DNA of 64,000 bases from WGAL01 sp964570865 (GCA_964570865.1 CAZMZM010000005.1:3165-67164), one strand, 5' to 3'. Shown: positions 49,279 to 59,038, numbered from the stretch's first letter. Notes: generated by a model not told the origin, from the sequence alone. Translations and numbers: made by a program.

Positions 49279-50720
49279 CAATATTCCTTTCTAAGTCGTG
49301 CAACCGGAATTTGAAGTTGCTCACGATACTTTGCGACTGTTCTTCGTGCGATGTGAATTCCTTTCTCCTGTAAAATTTTTGCAATTTTTTCATCGCTGAA
49401 AGGCTTTTGTTTCGATTCGTTATCAATTATTTCTTTAATAAGTTCTTTTATATGTTTGTTTGAAATCTCGTCACCGCCGTCGGTTGAAAGACCTTCGCTA
49501 AAAAAGTACTTCAATTCGTGAATCCCTTGCGGGCTTTGAACATATTTACCGTTAACTACACGACTGATAGTTGAAATATCCATTTCAATTTCGTCGGCAA
49601 TATCTTTATAGATCATCGGTTTTAATGCTTTCGGTCCATACTCGAAAAATTCAAATTGCCTTTCAAATATTGCACGCATTATCTTAAGCAAAGTTTGGCG
49701 TCTCTGCTCCAACGAATAGATAAACCACTTAGCCGATTCAATCTTTTCCCTGATAAATTTATTGGCTTCCTTTTCATGTTTTTTCTTTTTCTTTTTTCGC
49801 TTATTAATATCAAGCATTTCAAGATAATCCTGACTAATGGTAACAGAGGGCATTGCCCTGTCGTTTAGCGTAATTATATAATTATCTTCAATTTTCTCAA
49901 TAATAAAATCCGGAGTAATTTGGTTAGCTCTTTCCGATTCTATATTCCCTTCGCCAGGTTTAGGATTTAATTTCTGAATTAGCGCAAGAGCCGTTCTTAA
50001 TGCTTCATCGGTAATTTTTAGATTTTTCCTAACAAGGTCAAACCGCTTATTGGAAAAATTTTTGAACTCCTCGGTCAGAATTTTTTCAGCGATAAATGTG
50101 TAATAAGGGTCGAAGCCGGCATCGTGAAGCTGAATCAGTAAACATTCCTGTAAGTTACGCGCGCCAACTCCGGGTGGATCTAAGCGATGAATAATTTGCA
50201 ATACTTTTTCACCCTGTTCAACCGTTAAATTTAATCCCTCAACATTATTCAGATCGGAAACAAGTTTTTCTAAATCTTCGGTAAAATATCCTTGGGGACT
50301 TAAACTGCCTATAATATTTTCACCAAGTATCATTTCCTCTTCTGTTAAATCAAGCAGATGAAGCTGTTCCAACAAGTATTCGCTCATTGACGAGTAGGAT
50401 CGCGCAATCGGTTTGTTTACTTCCTCATTCGGCGAGCGATTAATTCTGGCAAATTCCAAATCATCTTCATTAATAAAATCTTCCAAATCAAATTCATCAT
50501 CAGCTAAATCGCCATCGTCCAAATCATTATCAATTTCGTCTTTACTTTGTTCTTCAATCAATTCCATATCTTCAATTTCTTCCAAAACCGGATTCATTTC
50601 CAATTCGGTTTTAATCCGTTGTTCCAACGACAGATTATTAAGCTGAAGTAATTTTTGATACTGGATTTGTTGCGGAGAAAGTTTTTGCGTTTGCGTCATT
50701 CGTTGATTGATTGATAACAT
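49278..50720 (-). CDS. rpoN: RNA polymerase sigma-54 factor RpoN
   Basis: 480 residues. Region I (LSINQRMTQTQKLSPQQIQ) is Gln/Leu-rich and contacts the activator; an acidic region II (many Asp/Glu at about 50-90) follows; region III ends in the RpoN box ARRTVAKYREQ just before the C-terminus, which reads the -24 element. The inner KGIHIARRTV wording is standard. It abuts the DUF3109 gene (TAA then ATG) and overlaps the ICMT-like gene. Its activators (NtrC-type) are not in the window, so which promoters it drives is not visible. Confidence 0.97.
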   Translation of the reverse strand: MLSINQRMTQTQKLSPQQIQYQKLLQLNNLSLEQRIKTELEMNPVLEEIEDMELIEEQSKDEIDNDLDDGDLADDEFDLEDFINEDDLEFARINRSPNEEVNKPIARSYSSMSEYLLEQLHLLDLTEEEMILGENIIGSLSPQGYFTEDLEKLVSDLNNVEGLNLTVEQGEKVLQIIHRLDPPGVGARNLQECLLIQLHDAGFDPYYTFIAEKILTEEFKNFSNKRFDLVRKNLKITDEALRTALALIQKLNPKPGEGNIESERANQITPDFIIEKIEDNYIITLNDRAMPSVTISQDYLEMLDINKRKKKKKKHEKEANKFIREKIESAKWFIYSLEQRRQTLLKIMRAIFERQFEFFEYGPKALKPMIYKDIADEIEMDISTISRVVNGKYVQSPQGIHELKYFFSEGLSTDGGDEISNKHIKELIKEIIDNESKQKPFSDEKIAKILQEKGIHIARRTVAKYREQLQIPVARLRKEY

Positions 50721-51284
50721 TTACCCCTCACCTCTTTTTTTTAACTCTGAATAAAACTCATTGCCGAATGCTCTTATTATTGGTTCTTCCAAAAATTCGC
50801 TAACACTTAAACCTGTTTTCTTTCCTAATTCCAACGCAGGCTCACAATCTTTATACTCTTCATACTTTAATATCGGTCCGCCAAAATCGGAAACGCGAAT
50901 TGGAAACAAATGACATGAAACCGGTTTTTTGAAATCGATTCTATTTTCAATAAAAGCCTTTTCGATTGCACATTTGGCAATTTCCCCATCGTGATAAACA
51001 AAAACACAGTCACGGTTATTTATACTTCTAGTCATAAAAATATCGGCTTTAAATTCCCAAAAACCATTCTTCCGAATTTCTTCGGCATTCCTATCAGGAA
51101 GGTATTCCATTATTACGGGCAAATACTTTTCTATTACTTTAATTTCAGTTTCTTCCAAAGGTGCGCCATACTCGCTTTCTATCGTGCAACACGCACCTTT
51201 ACATTTTGCAAGATCGCAAGTAAATTTTTTCTTTAGAATATCTGAATCAACTAAAGTATTATTAATTGTTATATAACCGAACAT
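50721..51284 (-). CDS. DUF3109 (YkgJ-like) Cys-rich protein
   Basis: 187 residues with cysteines grouped as FTCDLAKCKGACC near residue 23, then CVFVYHDG, AKCAIEKAF, PVSCHLFPIRV and a final KDCEP. This fits DUF3109, a relative of the YkgJ-type zinc or iron-sulfur cluster binders, widespread in Bacteroidota. Cytoplasmic, no signal peptide. Function unknown. It abuts rpoN exactly (50720/50721), so they are co-transcribed; a link to sigma-54 regulation is possible but unsupported. Confidence 0.87.
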   Translation of the reverse strand: MFGYITINNTLVDSDILKKKFTCDLAKCKGACCTIESEYGAPLEETEIKVIEKYLPVIMEYLPDRNAEEIRKNGFWEFKADIFMTRSINNRDCVFVYHDGEIAKCAIEKAFIENRIDFKKPVSCHLFPIRVSDFGGPILKYEEYKDCEPALELGKKTGLSVSEFLEEPIIRAFGNEFYSELKKRGEG

Positions 51285-51488
51285 ATTTTGGAATAGTTTT
51301 TGTTTGTGAATTTTAAAATAACAAAAAATTGATTCAGAGCAAATATTAATACTAATTATTTCCCGTGTAGTTTCGTTTTATTATTTTGATATTTGATGTA
51401 ACAACGAAGTTGTAATTTTAAACCTAATATTCAAAATAATTCTTTATCCTCCCAATAAAGTATTTTTTGTTTATCAATTCGTCACGAG

Positions 51489-51504
51489 CCGGAACTTCGT
51501 TTAT
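51489..51504 (-). repeat. Dispersed intergenic repeat, copy 3
   Basis: Reverse complement of ATAAACGAAGTTCCGG, identical to the copies at 2934 and 40448. On the minus strand it continues CTCGTGACGAATTGAT, loosely like the other two flanks. Confidence 0.7.
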
Positions 51505-51520
51505 CAATTATGAGTTGCCG

Positions 51521-51539
51521 ATTGTTTCGTAGAAACAAT
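51521..51539. other. Perfect 8-bp palindrome
   Basis: ATTGTTTC (51521-51528), GTA, GAAACAAT (51532-51539), about 96 bp before the TPR/barrel gene. Could be an operator or a small hairpin; no T-run follows. Confidence 0.35.
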
Positions 51540-51634
51540 ATTTATTTTAGCAGCAGTTAAAATTTCCGAAAAAATATTATACATTTCTCTGAAAAATTAG
51601 ATAAATTACTAATTATCAATAATTATGTGTGAAA

Positions 51635-54529
51635 ATGAAAAAAGTAATTCTTTCCGTAACTGTTTTTTTTATAATATCATCTGCGTTTTTCGCTCAAAAT
51701 CGTGGCACAGAACTTCTTGAATTAGCTAAATCACACATGGCTTCCGAAAGGTTCGGGGAGGCAATAGATTTGCTAAATAAGTATATTTCCCAGCATCCCC
51801 AGGAAGCCGAAGGTTACTATTTGCGCGGTATTTCTTATGAAAAACGTTTGCAATATCCTTATGCTGCTCTTGACCTAAAACGAGCCGTAAAACTTAACTC
51901 CAAGAATGCAAAATATAAAAATGCTCTTGATAGAGTAACAAAAGTTTGGTATGCACAACTGAGGAAACGGATTGAAGGATATAAGCGGGAAATTGCAATT
52001 GACCCGTCCATTGCAAAAAATTATTTGGAAATAGGTAAATCTTACCGACAAATGGAAGAATTTAATCTTGCGGAAAAATGGTATGACAAATATCTGCAGC
52101 ATGACGATAATGCTTCAGCGGACGAAATAATCCGATACACTGAAATATTAGCTTACACCAAACATATAAAAAAAGGGCAAACCATATTAAAAAAATGGGT
52201 TGAGCGCTATCCTAAAGATTGGAGATTGTGGAGCAGATACGGAACCTTTTCTCTTTGGTTAGGTGAAAGAAAAGTTGCCGAACATGCATTTCAAACGGCT
52301 TTGGGATTTAAGCCTTATTTCCAAGAAGCTTTGGACGGATTGGACAAAGCCCGTAAAATGGCATATGTTACCGATTATGCCCCGCGTTCGCTCGAGAAAG
52401 AGTTTGTTGTTGACAGATATTATCGTTTAGTAAAAAAACATCCTGAAAACAAAAAATATCTTTTTAGATTAATTAAGGAATTGTTAAAACGAAAACGTTA
52501 TGAAGAGGCTTATCAGTTAGTCTTAAATAAGGAAAATCAATTTGCCGATGATCCCGATTTCAATAAAGTTTATGATAAGGTAATCAGTACAAGAGAACAA
52601 GCTTATCAGAAAGAAATTAATAAAAATCTTAAAAGGTTAAAGCGAAATCCGCACAATACAAAAGCAATAAAAAAATTGGTTCAATATTATCAGAATTTAC
52701 AGGATTACAACAGCGCACTCGACATTCTGAAACAATTTTTCGAAAAATACCCGAACGATAAAAATAAAACTCTTCGTTATTCCTATGCTAAAATTGCCGC
52801 ATGGAATAAAGACTTTGACCTTGCCGGAAAATTATTGGACGACCTACTTTCCGATTATCCGGACAACCTAAAGTACAAGTTAATGCGAGCGGAAATCCTT
52901 ATTTGGACAAATCAAGATATTGACCGCGCCGATAACTATTTACAGCAAGTTTTAGCTAAAGAACCCGACAATGTTGAAGCTCTGATTGCCGCCGGTTCTC
53001 TTGAGTTGCTTCATCAGGATCCGGAAAAAGCACAGGTTTTTGCCGACAAAGTAAAGTCTATAGATCCGAATAATGATGACTTAGGTGAACTTCAAACTCA
53101 GATTGATTTACTGAAACAAAGAATGGAGCAGGAAAAACTTCAGAGAATATTAGATGAAGGAAGAAGTTATGTCCTTGACTCGAACTGTGCTGAAGCACTT
53201 CCCTACTACGAAGAATATCTGCAAAAAGCACAACCGAATGATTTGATAAAAAAAGAGTACGGAGATGTACTTTTTTGTGCCGGTGATTACGAAGACGCCC
53301 TTCAGCAATACGATGAAGTATTACAGAACGGATATATGTACGAGGCGGCATTACAAAAAGCAAAAGTATATTTTACGATGGGAGATTCTTTAGATGCGCT
53401 TTATCAATTTAAGGAGGTTGTTAAGGAAGATTCTTCCGAATTTGAACCCCGCCTTTATCTCGGCGATACTTATGTTAAAATAGGTGCTTACGATTCCGCT
53501 CGAGCAGTTTATGATACTTTGAAAACATGGGATTTAGATTCCACGCAATTAGCCCAAGTTGAAATGCGCTATAAATGGATTCCGGTTACGGGATTAATAG
53601 GTATTATTCAAAGTTTTCCCACATCAATCGGGTTTTCACCTACCGTTTCGTTTTACAGCGATAACATCCATTTCAGTATGCTCAATTATGGAGGCTCATT
53701 GGAGTTCGGCGCATTATCGTGGTTATCATTGGGAGTGGGAATTAACAAATTTACATTGTCAAGTCAATACGGTTTTCGAGATTTTGTCCTCTTAAAATTT
53801 AGTTTGTTCGCTCATTATTGGAAATACTTTTCAGGCTCACTCTCCTTCGGCTCTATGAAAACCGCCGGCTATAATCCTTTTGGAGATATGGAAGCAAGAA
53901 TCAGATTTGAGAAGAAAAAGAACTATATGGCTGAAGGATATTACCTTAAACGCGATGCCGGTTTGTTGTTATTTTCACCCGGATTAATCAACTCTGTTTG
54001 GTCGGTTGAGTCTCCGAGAATTTATTCATCCTTATATCGTATGAAAGGTTATTTTTATCATAAATCCGGGATTAGAATTCGAAGTCATTTCGATTATATT
54101 TCCATTTCAGACGGGAACGAAGGAAACTATTTTCAATTTAGGATGGGGAAACAGTACGATAGTTTAGAAGTCGGTTATGAATATTATTACGCTAACTTTA
54201 AGTACGATATAAGCCTCTATCAGGATTCAACGGTTTTGGCATCAAATAAACCATACTATTATTCACCTCAAAATTTTTATACGCATAGTGTTTATGCCGA
54301 ATACATAATGCAAAACGATAAAGATTTATCAATTAAAATCGGAGGTAAACTCGGTTATGCTCCTTCATCCGGATTTATGATTTTTGAAGGATACGGTAAG
54401 GTTGTATATAAACCGATTGAAACTTTAACGGTTACCGCACAACTCGGAGCCGGTAATTCAACAAGAGATGTTTCTAATTATCGCTCCCTTTCAGGAGTAA
54501 TTTCGGCATATTGGAACATTTATCCTTAG
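51635..54529 (+). CDS. Large TPR protein with C-terminal outer-membrane beta barrel
   Basis: 964 residues from ATG 51635 (GTG 51629 is also in frame). Signal peptide at about 1-21 (ending SAFFAQ). Residues 25-645 are TPR repeats of the YxxLG/A-xxY-xxAL type (RFGEAIDLLNKYISQHPQEAEGYYL, KRYEEAYQLVL, AGDYEDALQQYDEVL). The last 300 residues, with alternating aromatic/glycine strands (FTLSSQYGFRDFVLLKFSLF, GYEYYYANFKYDISLYQ) and ending ISAYWNIYP, look like a YaiO/BcsC-type outer-membrane barrel. This design is known in exopolysaccharide export. The only glycan synthase in the window is 24 kb away. Monocistronic. Confidence 0.82.
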   Translation: MKKVILSVTVFFIISSAFFAQNRGTELLELAKSHMASERFGEAIDLLNKYISQHPQEAEGYYLRGISYEKRLQYPYAALDLKRAVKLNSKNAKYKNALDRVTKVWYAQLRKRIEGYKREIAIDPSIAKNYLEIGKSYRQMEEFNLAEKWYDKYLQHDDNASADEIIRYTEILAYTKHIKKGQTILKKWVERYPKDWRLWSRYGTFSLWLGERKVAEHAFQTALGFKPYFQEALDGLDKARKMAYVTDYAPRSLEKEFVVDRYYRLVKKHPENKKYLFRLIKELLKRKRYEEAYQLVLNKENQFADDPDFNKVYDKVISTREQAYQKEINKNLKRLKRNPHNTKAIKKLVQYYQNLQDYNSALDILKQFFEKYPNDKNKTLRYSYAKIAAWNKDFDLAGKLLDDLLSDYPDNLKYKLMRAEILIWTNQDIDRADNYLQQVLAKEPDNVEALIAAGSLELLHQDPEKAQVFADKVKSIDPNNDDLGELQTQIDLLKQRMEQEKLQRILDEGRSYVLDSNCAEALPYYEEYLQKAQPNDLIKKEYGDVLFCAGDYEDALQQYDEVLQNGYMYEAALQKAKVYFTMGDSLDALYQFKEVVKEDSSEFEPRLYLGDTYVKIGAYDSARAVYDTLKTWDLDSTQLAQVEMRYKWIPVTGLIGIIQSFPTSIGFSPTVSFYSDNIHFSMLNYGGSLEFGALSWLSLGVGINKFTLSSQYGFRDFVLLKFSLFAHYWKYFSGSLSFGSMKTAGYNPFGDMEARIRFEKKKNYMAEGYYLKRDAGLLLFSPGLINSVWSVESPRIYSSLYRMKGYFYHKSGIRIRSHFDYISISDGNEGNYFQFRMGKQYDSLEVGYEYYYANFKYDISLYQDSTVLASNKPYYYSPQNFYTHSVYAEYIMQNDKDLSIKIGGKLGYAPSSGFMIFEGYGKVVYKPIETLTVTAQLGAGNSTRDVSNYRSLSGVISAYWNIYP

Positions 54530-54609
54530 CCATAGTATTATTTTAAAATATTTATTAAAGAATTTATTTGTTTTCTCGATTATATTATCAAGAAAAATGT
54601 TAACTAAAA

Positions 54610-54981
54610 ATGATTGAATTAAGAATATCAAATAGCGCCGCAGTTCACCTACTGGTTGATAGGATTGAAGATGAATTTCGATCCAGAATCAAAACGGGAA
54701 TTTACGACAAAAAATTAACTCTGGACGATTTACCATTTCCTGAACTTTTTGAATTGGCAGAAATAGCCGCTTTTGATTTAGTAGCCATTCTCCCTTATGA
54801 TGCTTTGATGAAAGAAACAAATATTAATGATATTGTTGCCAAAGCAATGCAATCGTTAACGGTTATCTACCAAAAGGAGGAGTTTGTAGCCTACACGCCG
54901 GAAATGGCTGCCGCACTTCTTGATTCGTTAAAAAACATTTATAAAATAGCGAACAAAGAAAAATTGCATATCAAAAACTAA
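54610..54981 (+). CDS. Small acidic protein, not recognised
   Basis: 123 residues, acidic and alpha-helical, without signal peptide or membrane helix. It starts MIELRISNSAAVHLLVDRI and shows LTLDDLPFPELFELAEIAAFDLV and KEEFVAYTPEMAAALL, with no catalytic motif I can name. It stands alone between the TPR/barrel gene and the subtilase, so context gives no clear role. The reading frame is well separated and codon usage looks like its neighbours, so I believe it is real. Confidence 0.65.
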   Translation: MIELRISNSAAVHLLVDRIEDEFRSRIKTGIYDKKLTLDDLPFPELFELAEIAAFDLVAILPYDALMKETNINDIVAKAMQSLTVIYQKEEFVAYTPEMAAALLDSLKNIYKIANKEKLHIKN

Positions 54982-55046
54982 TTCTTTTTAACTTTCCTCT
55001 TTTTTATTTACATTTGAAAAAGTCATTATAAAAAAGGGGAAAAACC

Positions 55047-57848
55047 ATGCGTAAATTTTATCTTTTATCCGTTCTGTTTATTTTAGTTCTAATAATAACT
55101 CCGTTAAAACTAACTGCAAACGGATTTGTTCAAAATCAGATAATCGTAAAATTTAACGAACAAATCAACAAAAGCATAACCGAGTATTTTTCAGGAAAGC
55201 TGAGTAAACAACTTGATATTATCGAAGCAAAACGCCTTTTCTCTCATACCGAGAAAGGAAGTCCTCAAAATATTTATCTGTTAAAATATTCCAACAATAT
55301 TAATCCTGTAAAACTATCTTCCTTACTCGAAAAAGAGAAATCCGTTTTATGGGCAGAACCCAATTATAAAGCCAAACTTACAGGCTTTGTCCCCAACGAT
55401 CCTAAATATGTTCAACAATGGTATCTGCAGAAAATCGGGATGGAAAATGCTTGGGATGTTCAGCAGGCTTCGTCCGGAATGATAATAGCCGTTATCGATA
55501 ACGGTCTTGCGGTAAATGTGAATGAAATACAAAATAATGTTTGGAGTAATCCCGATGAAACCGCCAACGGTATTGACGATGATAATAACGGATTGGTAGA
55601 TGACTTAAACGGATGGGACTTTGGTGATGGCGATAATGATGTAGCTCACGACAGTACTTTAGCTCACGGAACTCAGGTTGCCGGAATTATTGCGGCAGAA
55701 ACAAACAACGGCATTGGGATTGCATCTGTGGCGTTTGGTTCTAAAATTATGCCCCTTAAAGTTACGTCTGCCGTCGAAGCGGATGTTGTAATTATGTCGG
55801 AAGGTTACGAGGCAATGGTTTACGCCGCCGATAAAGGTGCAAGTGTAATTAATTGTAGCTGGGGTAATTACCAATATTCTCATTTAGGAGAGGAATCTGT
55901 AAATTATGCAATCGAGCATGGAGCCGTTATTGTTGCAGCTGCCGGTAACGATAGCCGGAACGAAATCTTTTATCCTGCAAAGTATAGGGGAGTTCTTTCC
56001 GTGGGAGCAACCGATACTTCAGATAACATGTGGACATCGTCTAATCACGGATATTATTTGGATTTAACCGCTCCGGGTGAAAACATTATTTCGTTAAGCG
56101 GAGTTTCCGACTTTTACTTGACTGCAAGCGGTACATCTCTTGCTTCTCCTATCGTTAGCGGAGTTGCGGCTTTAGTTAAATCTCATTTCCCTTCAATGAC
56201 ACCCGAACAAGTTGAAGAACAAATCCGGATAACTGCGCAGGATATTTATGCCCAAAACCCCGCGTTGCAATATCAACTCGGCTCCGGACGAGTTGATGCA
56301 TATGCGGCTCTTACGGAAACAAACGCAAAATCCGCCCGAGCAACCGCTTTTACTTTTTCCGATAACGACAACGGTGTGCCTGAGCCAGGCGAAACAATCG
56401 AGCTTTTCGTTAATTTCAAAAATTTCTTAGTTCCTATGTCAAACCTCACGGTTACACTTACGACAGATGATCCCGATATTACAATAACAAACGGAACATT
56501 TAACGCAGGCTCTGTCGCAGAATTAGGCGAGTTCGATAATTCGTCAAACAAGTTTTCTTTTACTATTTCAAATTCCGTTCCTCAAAACCACACGGTTTAT
56601 TTTCGTCTCGATTTTTCTGACGGAAGTTATTCCGATTTTCAGTGGACGGAGCTTTCGGTTAATCCGACTTACTTGGATATGGATATGAACAACATAGATC
56701 TGACACTTGCCGGCAACGGTAGTTTGGGATTTATTGATTATCCCTACAACTCGAAAGGAAACGGACTTACATATATGAATGACGGAAAAATCAGATTTTT
56801 TGAGAGCGGCTTTTTCTACGGAGTTTCTCCCGACACAGTGATTGATAATCTTCATAATACTGTTTTTGGAAATCAAGACGGCGATTTTACTCAAATACTT
56901 CCGGTTACCGTTTCCGTCCCCGGTGAATATGCAGACCAGGAAGCGACTGCTTCGTTTACGGATGGCGGTGCGGGAAGCGGCAGCTTGGGAATTAGAACAG
57001 ACTTGCACGCTTACGAATATTCCGATGTAAATTCCGCTGATTTCATTATTCTCAGGTATGTTCTTCGTAATAATTCCGCCTCTACTATTCGTAACCTTTA
57101 TGCCGGACTTTTCTTTGATTGGGATTTAGACGAAGACGATTATTCCGATGATATTGTAGGTTACGATTCCCTCGGAAACTTTGGATACGCCTACGATTCA
57201 GGCTTTAACACAATTTCCACAATACATGGTGTCGGATTAATTTCGGATGAAAATTATAATTTTTACGCAATTACAAATGACGGAAGCGACGGCGGGATTA
57301 ACATAGACCCATTCACAAAAGGGGATAAATGGCAAACACTGTCCGGCGGACTGGCAAAAACAACTGCAGGACCTAATGATATATCATTTGTCGTTTCCGG
57401 CGGACCGTACACACTTTACTCCGGCGAGTTCAAAAACGTCAGTTTTGCAGTTGCAATTTCTTCCGATCTGGATGCTGTAAGAAATGCTATTGCCGAAGCA
57501 AAAGTTAAATACTCCGAACTGCCGGTGGCTGTTGACGATAACTCGCAAGAACTGCCGCAGCGCTTTTTGCTTGAACAAAATTATCCTAATCCTTTTTCCA
57601 AAGGTACTTCGGTAAGTTCTACAACTACAATCAAATATTCCATTCCTGAAAATTTAAAAGAAGTTCATTGTCAGCTTTCAATATATGACTTGTTGGGACG
57701 TAAGGTTGCTACTCTTGTTGATGTAAATCAAACACCGGGTAAATATCAAGTTAAGTATAATCCCTCAAAACTTGCTGCAGGAATTTATTTTTACAAACTT
57801 TCGGCAGGGAATTTTGTTGACATAAAAAAGATGATATTACTTAAATAG
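55047..57848 (+). CDS. Subtilisin-like (S8) protease with T9SS sorting tail
   Basis: 933 residues: signal peptide (about 1-24), an I9-like propeptide, then the S8 catalytic domain with Asp151 (AVIDNG), His207 (AHGTQVAG) and Ser364 (GTSLASP). A Ca-binding-like insert (NGIDDDNNGLVDDL) follows the Asp. Beyond about residue 430 come CARDB-like and beta-rich domains. The tail from about 841 begins LLEQNYPNPF and runs to the end, the Por/T9SS type A sorting signal, so the protease should cross the outer membrane through T9SS and be anchored or released at the cell surface. An AAGGGGAAAAA Shine-Dalgarno precedes the ATG. T9SS components are not in the window. Confidence 0.93.
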   Translation: MRKFYLLSVLFILVLIITPLKLTANGFVQNQIIVKFNEQINKSITEYFSGKLSKQLDIIEAKRLFSHTEKGSPQNIYLLKYSNNINPVKLSSLLEKEKSVLWAEPNYKAKLTGFVPNDPKYVQQWYLQKIGMENAWDVQQASSGMIIAVIDNGLAVNVNEIQNNVWSNPDETANGIDDDNNGLVDDLNGWDFGDGDNDVAHDSTLAHGTQVAGIIAAETNNGIGIASVAFGSKIMPLKVTSAVEADVVIMSEGYEAMVYAADKGASVINCSWGNYQYSHLGEESVNYAIEHGAVIVAAAGNDSRNEIFYPAKYRGVLSVGATDTSDNMWTSSNHGYYLDLTAPGENIISLSGVSDFYLTASGTSLASPIVSGVAALVKSHFPSMTPEQVEEQIRITAQDIYAQNPALQYQLGSGRVDAYAALTETNAKSARATAFTFSDNDNGVPEPGETIELFVNFKNFLVPMSNLTVTLTTDDPDITITNGTFNAGSVAELGEFDNSSNKFSFTISNSVPQNHTVYFRLDFSDGSYSDFQWTELSVNPTYLDMDMNNIDLTLAGNGSLGFIDYPYNSKGNGLTYMNDGKIRFFESGFFYGVSPDTVIDNLHNTVFGNQDGDFTQILPVTVSVPGEYADQEATASFTDGGAGSGSLGIRTDLHAYEYSDVNSADFIILRYVLRNNSASTIRNLYAGLFFDWDLDEDDYSDDIVGYDSLGNFGYAYDSGFNTISTIHGVGLISDENYNFYAITNDGSDGGINIDPFTKGDKWQTLSGGLAKTTAGPNDISFVVSGGPYTLYSGEFKNVSFAVAISSDLDAVRNAIAEAKVKYSELPVAVDDNSQELPQRFLLEQNYPNPFSKGTSVSSTTTIKYSIPENLKEVHCQLSIYDLLGRKVATLVDVNQTPGKYQVKYNPSKLAAGIYFYKLSAGNFVDIKKMILLK

Positions 57849-57869
57849 ATAATTGCTTATAAAGTTGGC

Positions 57870-57896
57870 AGAGGCGCTTTGAAAAGAAGCGCCTCT
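57870..57896. terminator. Hairpin between convergent subtilase and LOG genes
   Basis: AGAGGCGCTT (57870-57879), 7-nt loop, AAGCGCCTCT (57887-57896): a perfect 10-bp GC-rich stem. T-tracts are weak on both sides (TAATTTATT after it on the plus strand), but the placement between convergent genes fits a bidirectional terminator. Confidence 0.65.
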
Positions 57897-57902
57897 AATT
57901 TA

Positions 57903-58715
57903 TTATAGATAATTTTTCTTCATGCATGTTGTTATCTTCTCAAATGCATCATCAACAGTATCGCAGAAATCAAAAAGTTTTAAATCTTTTTTCTGAATAA
58001 CTTCATTTTCCACAAGCGCATCAAAATCAATTATTTTCTTCCAGTAATCGGTGCCAAAAATAATTACCTTCATTTTTTTGCTTATTTTTTTCGTCTGAAT
58101 TAATGTGAGTACTTCAAACATTTCATCAAGCGTTCCGAATCCGCCGGGAAATACAACTAAAGCTTTTGCCAAATAGATAAGCCAAAACTTACGGATAAAA
58201 AAGTAGTGAAACTCAAAAGCTAATTCTGTCGATACATATTCATTTACATATTGTTCAAAAGGCAAACTAATGTTCATCCCGATTGATTTTCCTCCTGCAA
58301 GCGTTGCTCCTTTGTTTGCGGCTTCCATAATACCGGGTCCGCCGCCGCTTGCAACAATAAACTTTCTGTCGGAATTTTTCAAACTCATTGACCATTCGGT
58401 TAATTTACGCGCTAATTCCATCGCTTGTTCGTAATACCACGAAAGCTCGAGCATTTTTTCTGCTGCTTTAAGTTTTTTATCGTATCCTCTAATCTTATTT
58501 TTTTGTCTTTGTAAAGCTTTTAAATCTTTCATTGCGTCTTTTCCCGATTTGATTCGTGCAGAACCAAAAAAGACAAATGTATCGGTAACATCAAAATCTT
58601 TAAACCTTTTTTCGGGCTCAAGAAATTCGCTTAACACTCTAATTTCTCTTGCTTCATGCGAACTCAAAAAATCTAATTTTTTATATGCTCGGGTAGCTTT
58701 AAAATTTTTTGCCAT
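57903..58715 (-). CDS. LOG family protein (TIGR00730-type nucleoside monophosphate phosphoribohydrolase)
   Basis: 270 residues. The LOG (lonely guy) core has IVASGGGPGIMEAANKGA and the PGGFGTLDEMFEVL motif that binds the nucleotide; FFGSARIKSG marks the Rossmann start. These proteins hydrolyse AMP or other nucleoside 5'-monophosphates and their cytokinin forms; bacterial roles are poorly known. About 70 extra N-terminal residues (KNFKATRAYKK region) are rich in Lys and coiled-coil-like. I use ATG 58715 because GGAG lies 6 nt upstream; the frame also opens at 58727. Convergent with the subtilase. Confidence 0.88.
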   Translation of the reverse strand: MAKNFKATRAYKKLDFLSSHEAREIRVLSEFLEPEKRFKDFDVTDTFVFFGSARIKSGKDAMKDLKALQRQKNKIRGYDKKLKAAEKMLELSWYYEQAMELARKLTEWSMSLKNSDRKFIVASGGGPGIMEAANKGATLAGGKSIGMNISLPFEQYVNEYVSTELAFEFHYFFIRKFWLIYLAKALVVFPGGFGTLDEMFEVLTLIQTKKISKKMKVIIFGTDYWKKIIDFDALVENEVIQKKDLKLFDFCDTVDDAFEKITTCMKKNYL

Positions 58716-59038
58716 AAATAACTCCATACTATTAAAAAAAGAGTATTGAACATAATCAATTTTATTTAAAAATCAATTAATTTTTGCGGGATTTTTCCGA
58801 AGACAGCAAGAGTGTAATGATAAGTTATTATTAAAAAGTCGGAAGAACTAATCATAAAACAAGAAGGAACTTTTTTGCTTTCAGCCGTATTACTGAAAAT
58901 AATTATAAATTTTTAAGAAAAAGCGAAAGAAAATCGGTTATTTCTTTACATTTAATTGCTTATTAAAAACAAAAAAAGTAATTTTATTTTTTGCAATTTG
59001 AAAGAAATTAACTAAACTAAAAGTTAATAGAGGAAAAA
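58716..59038. other. Space upstream of sucC with a putative promoter
   Basis: About 320 bp, divergent between the LOG gene and sucC. TTGCAA (58991-58996) and TAAACT (59013-59018), 16 bp apart, form a possible promoter with AGAGG (59029-59033) as ribosome-binding site. Nothing else recognised in the remainder. Confidence 0.4.

Larger units (their letters stand above)
51285..51634. other. Non-coding space between DUF3109 and the TPR/barrel gene
   Basis: AT-rich, divergent region. It holds copy 3 of the dispersed repeat (51489-51504, minus) and a perfect palindrome ATTGTTTC-GTA-GAAACAAT (51521-51539). Apart from these I see no RNA gene or ORF. Confidence 0.55.
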
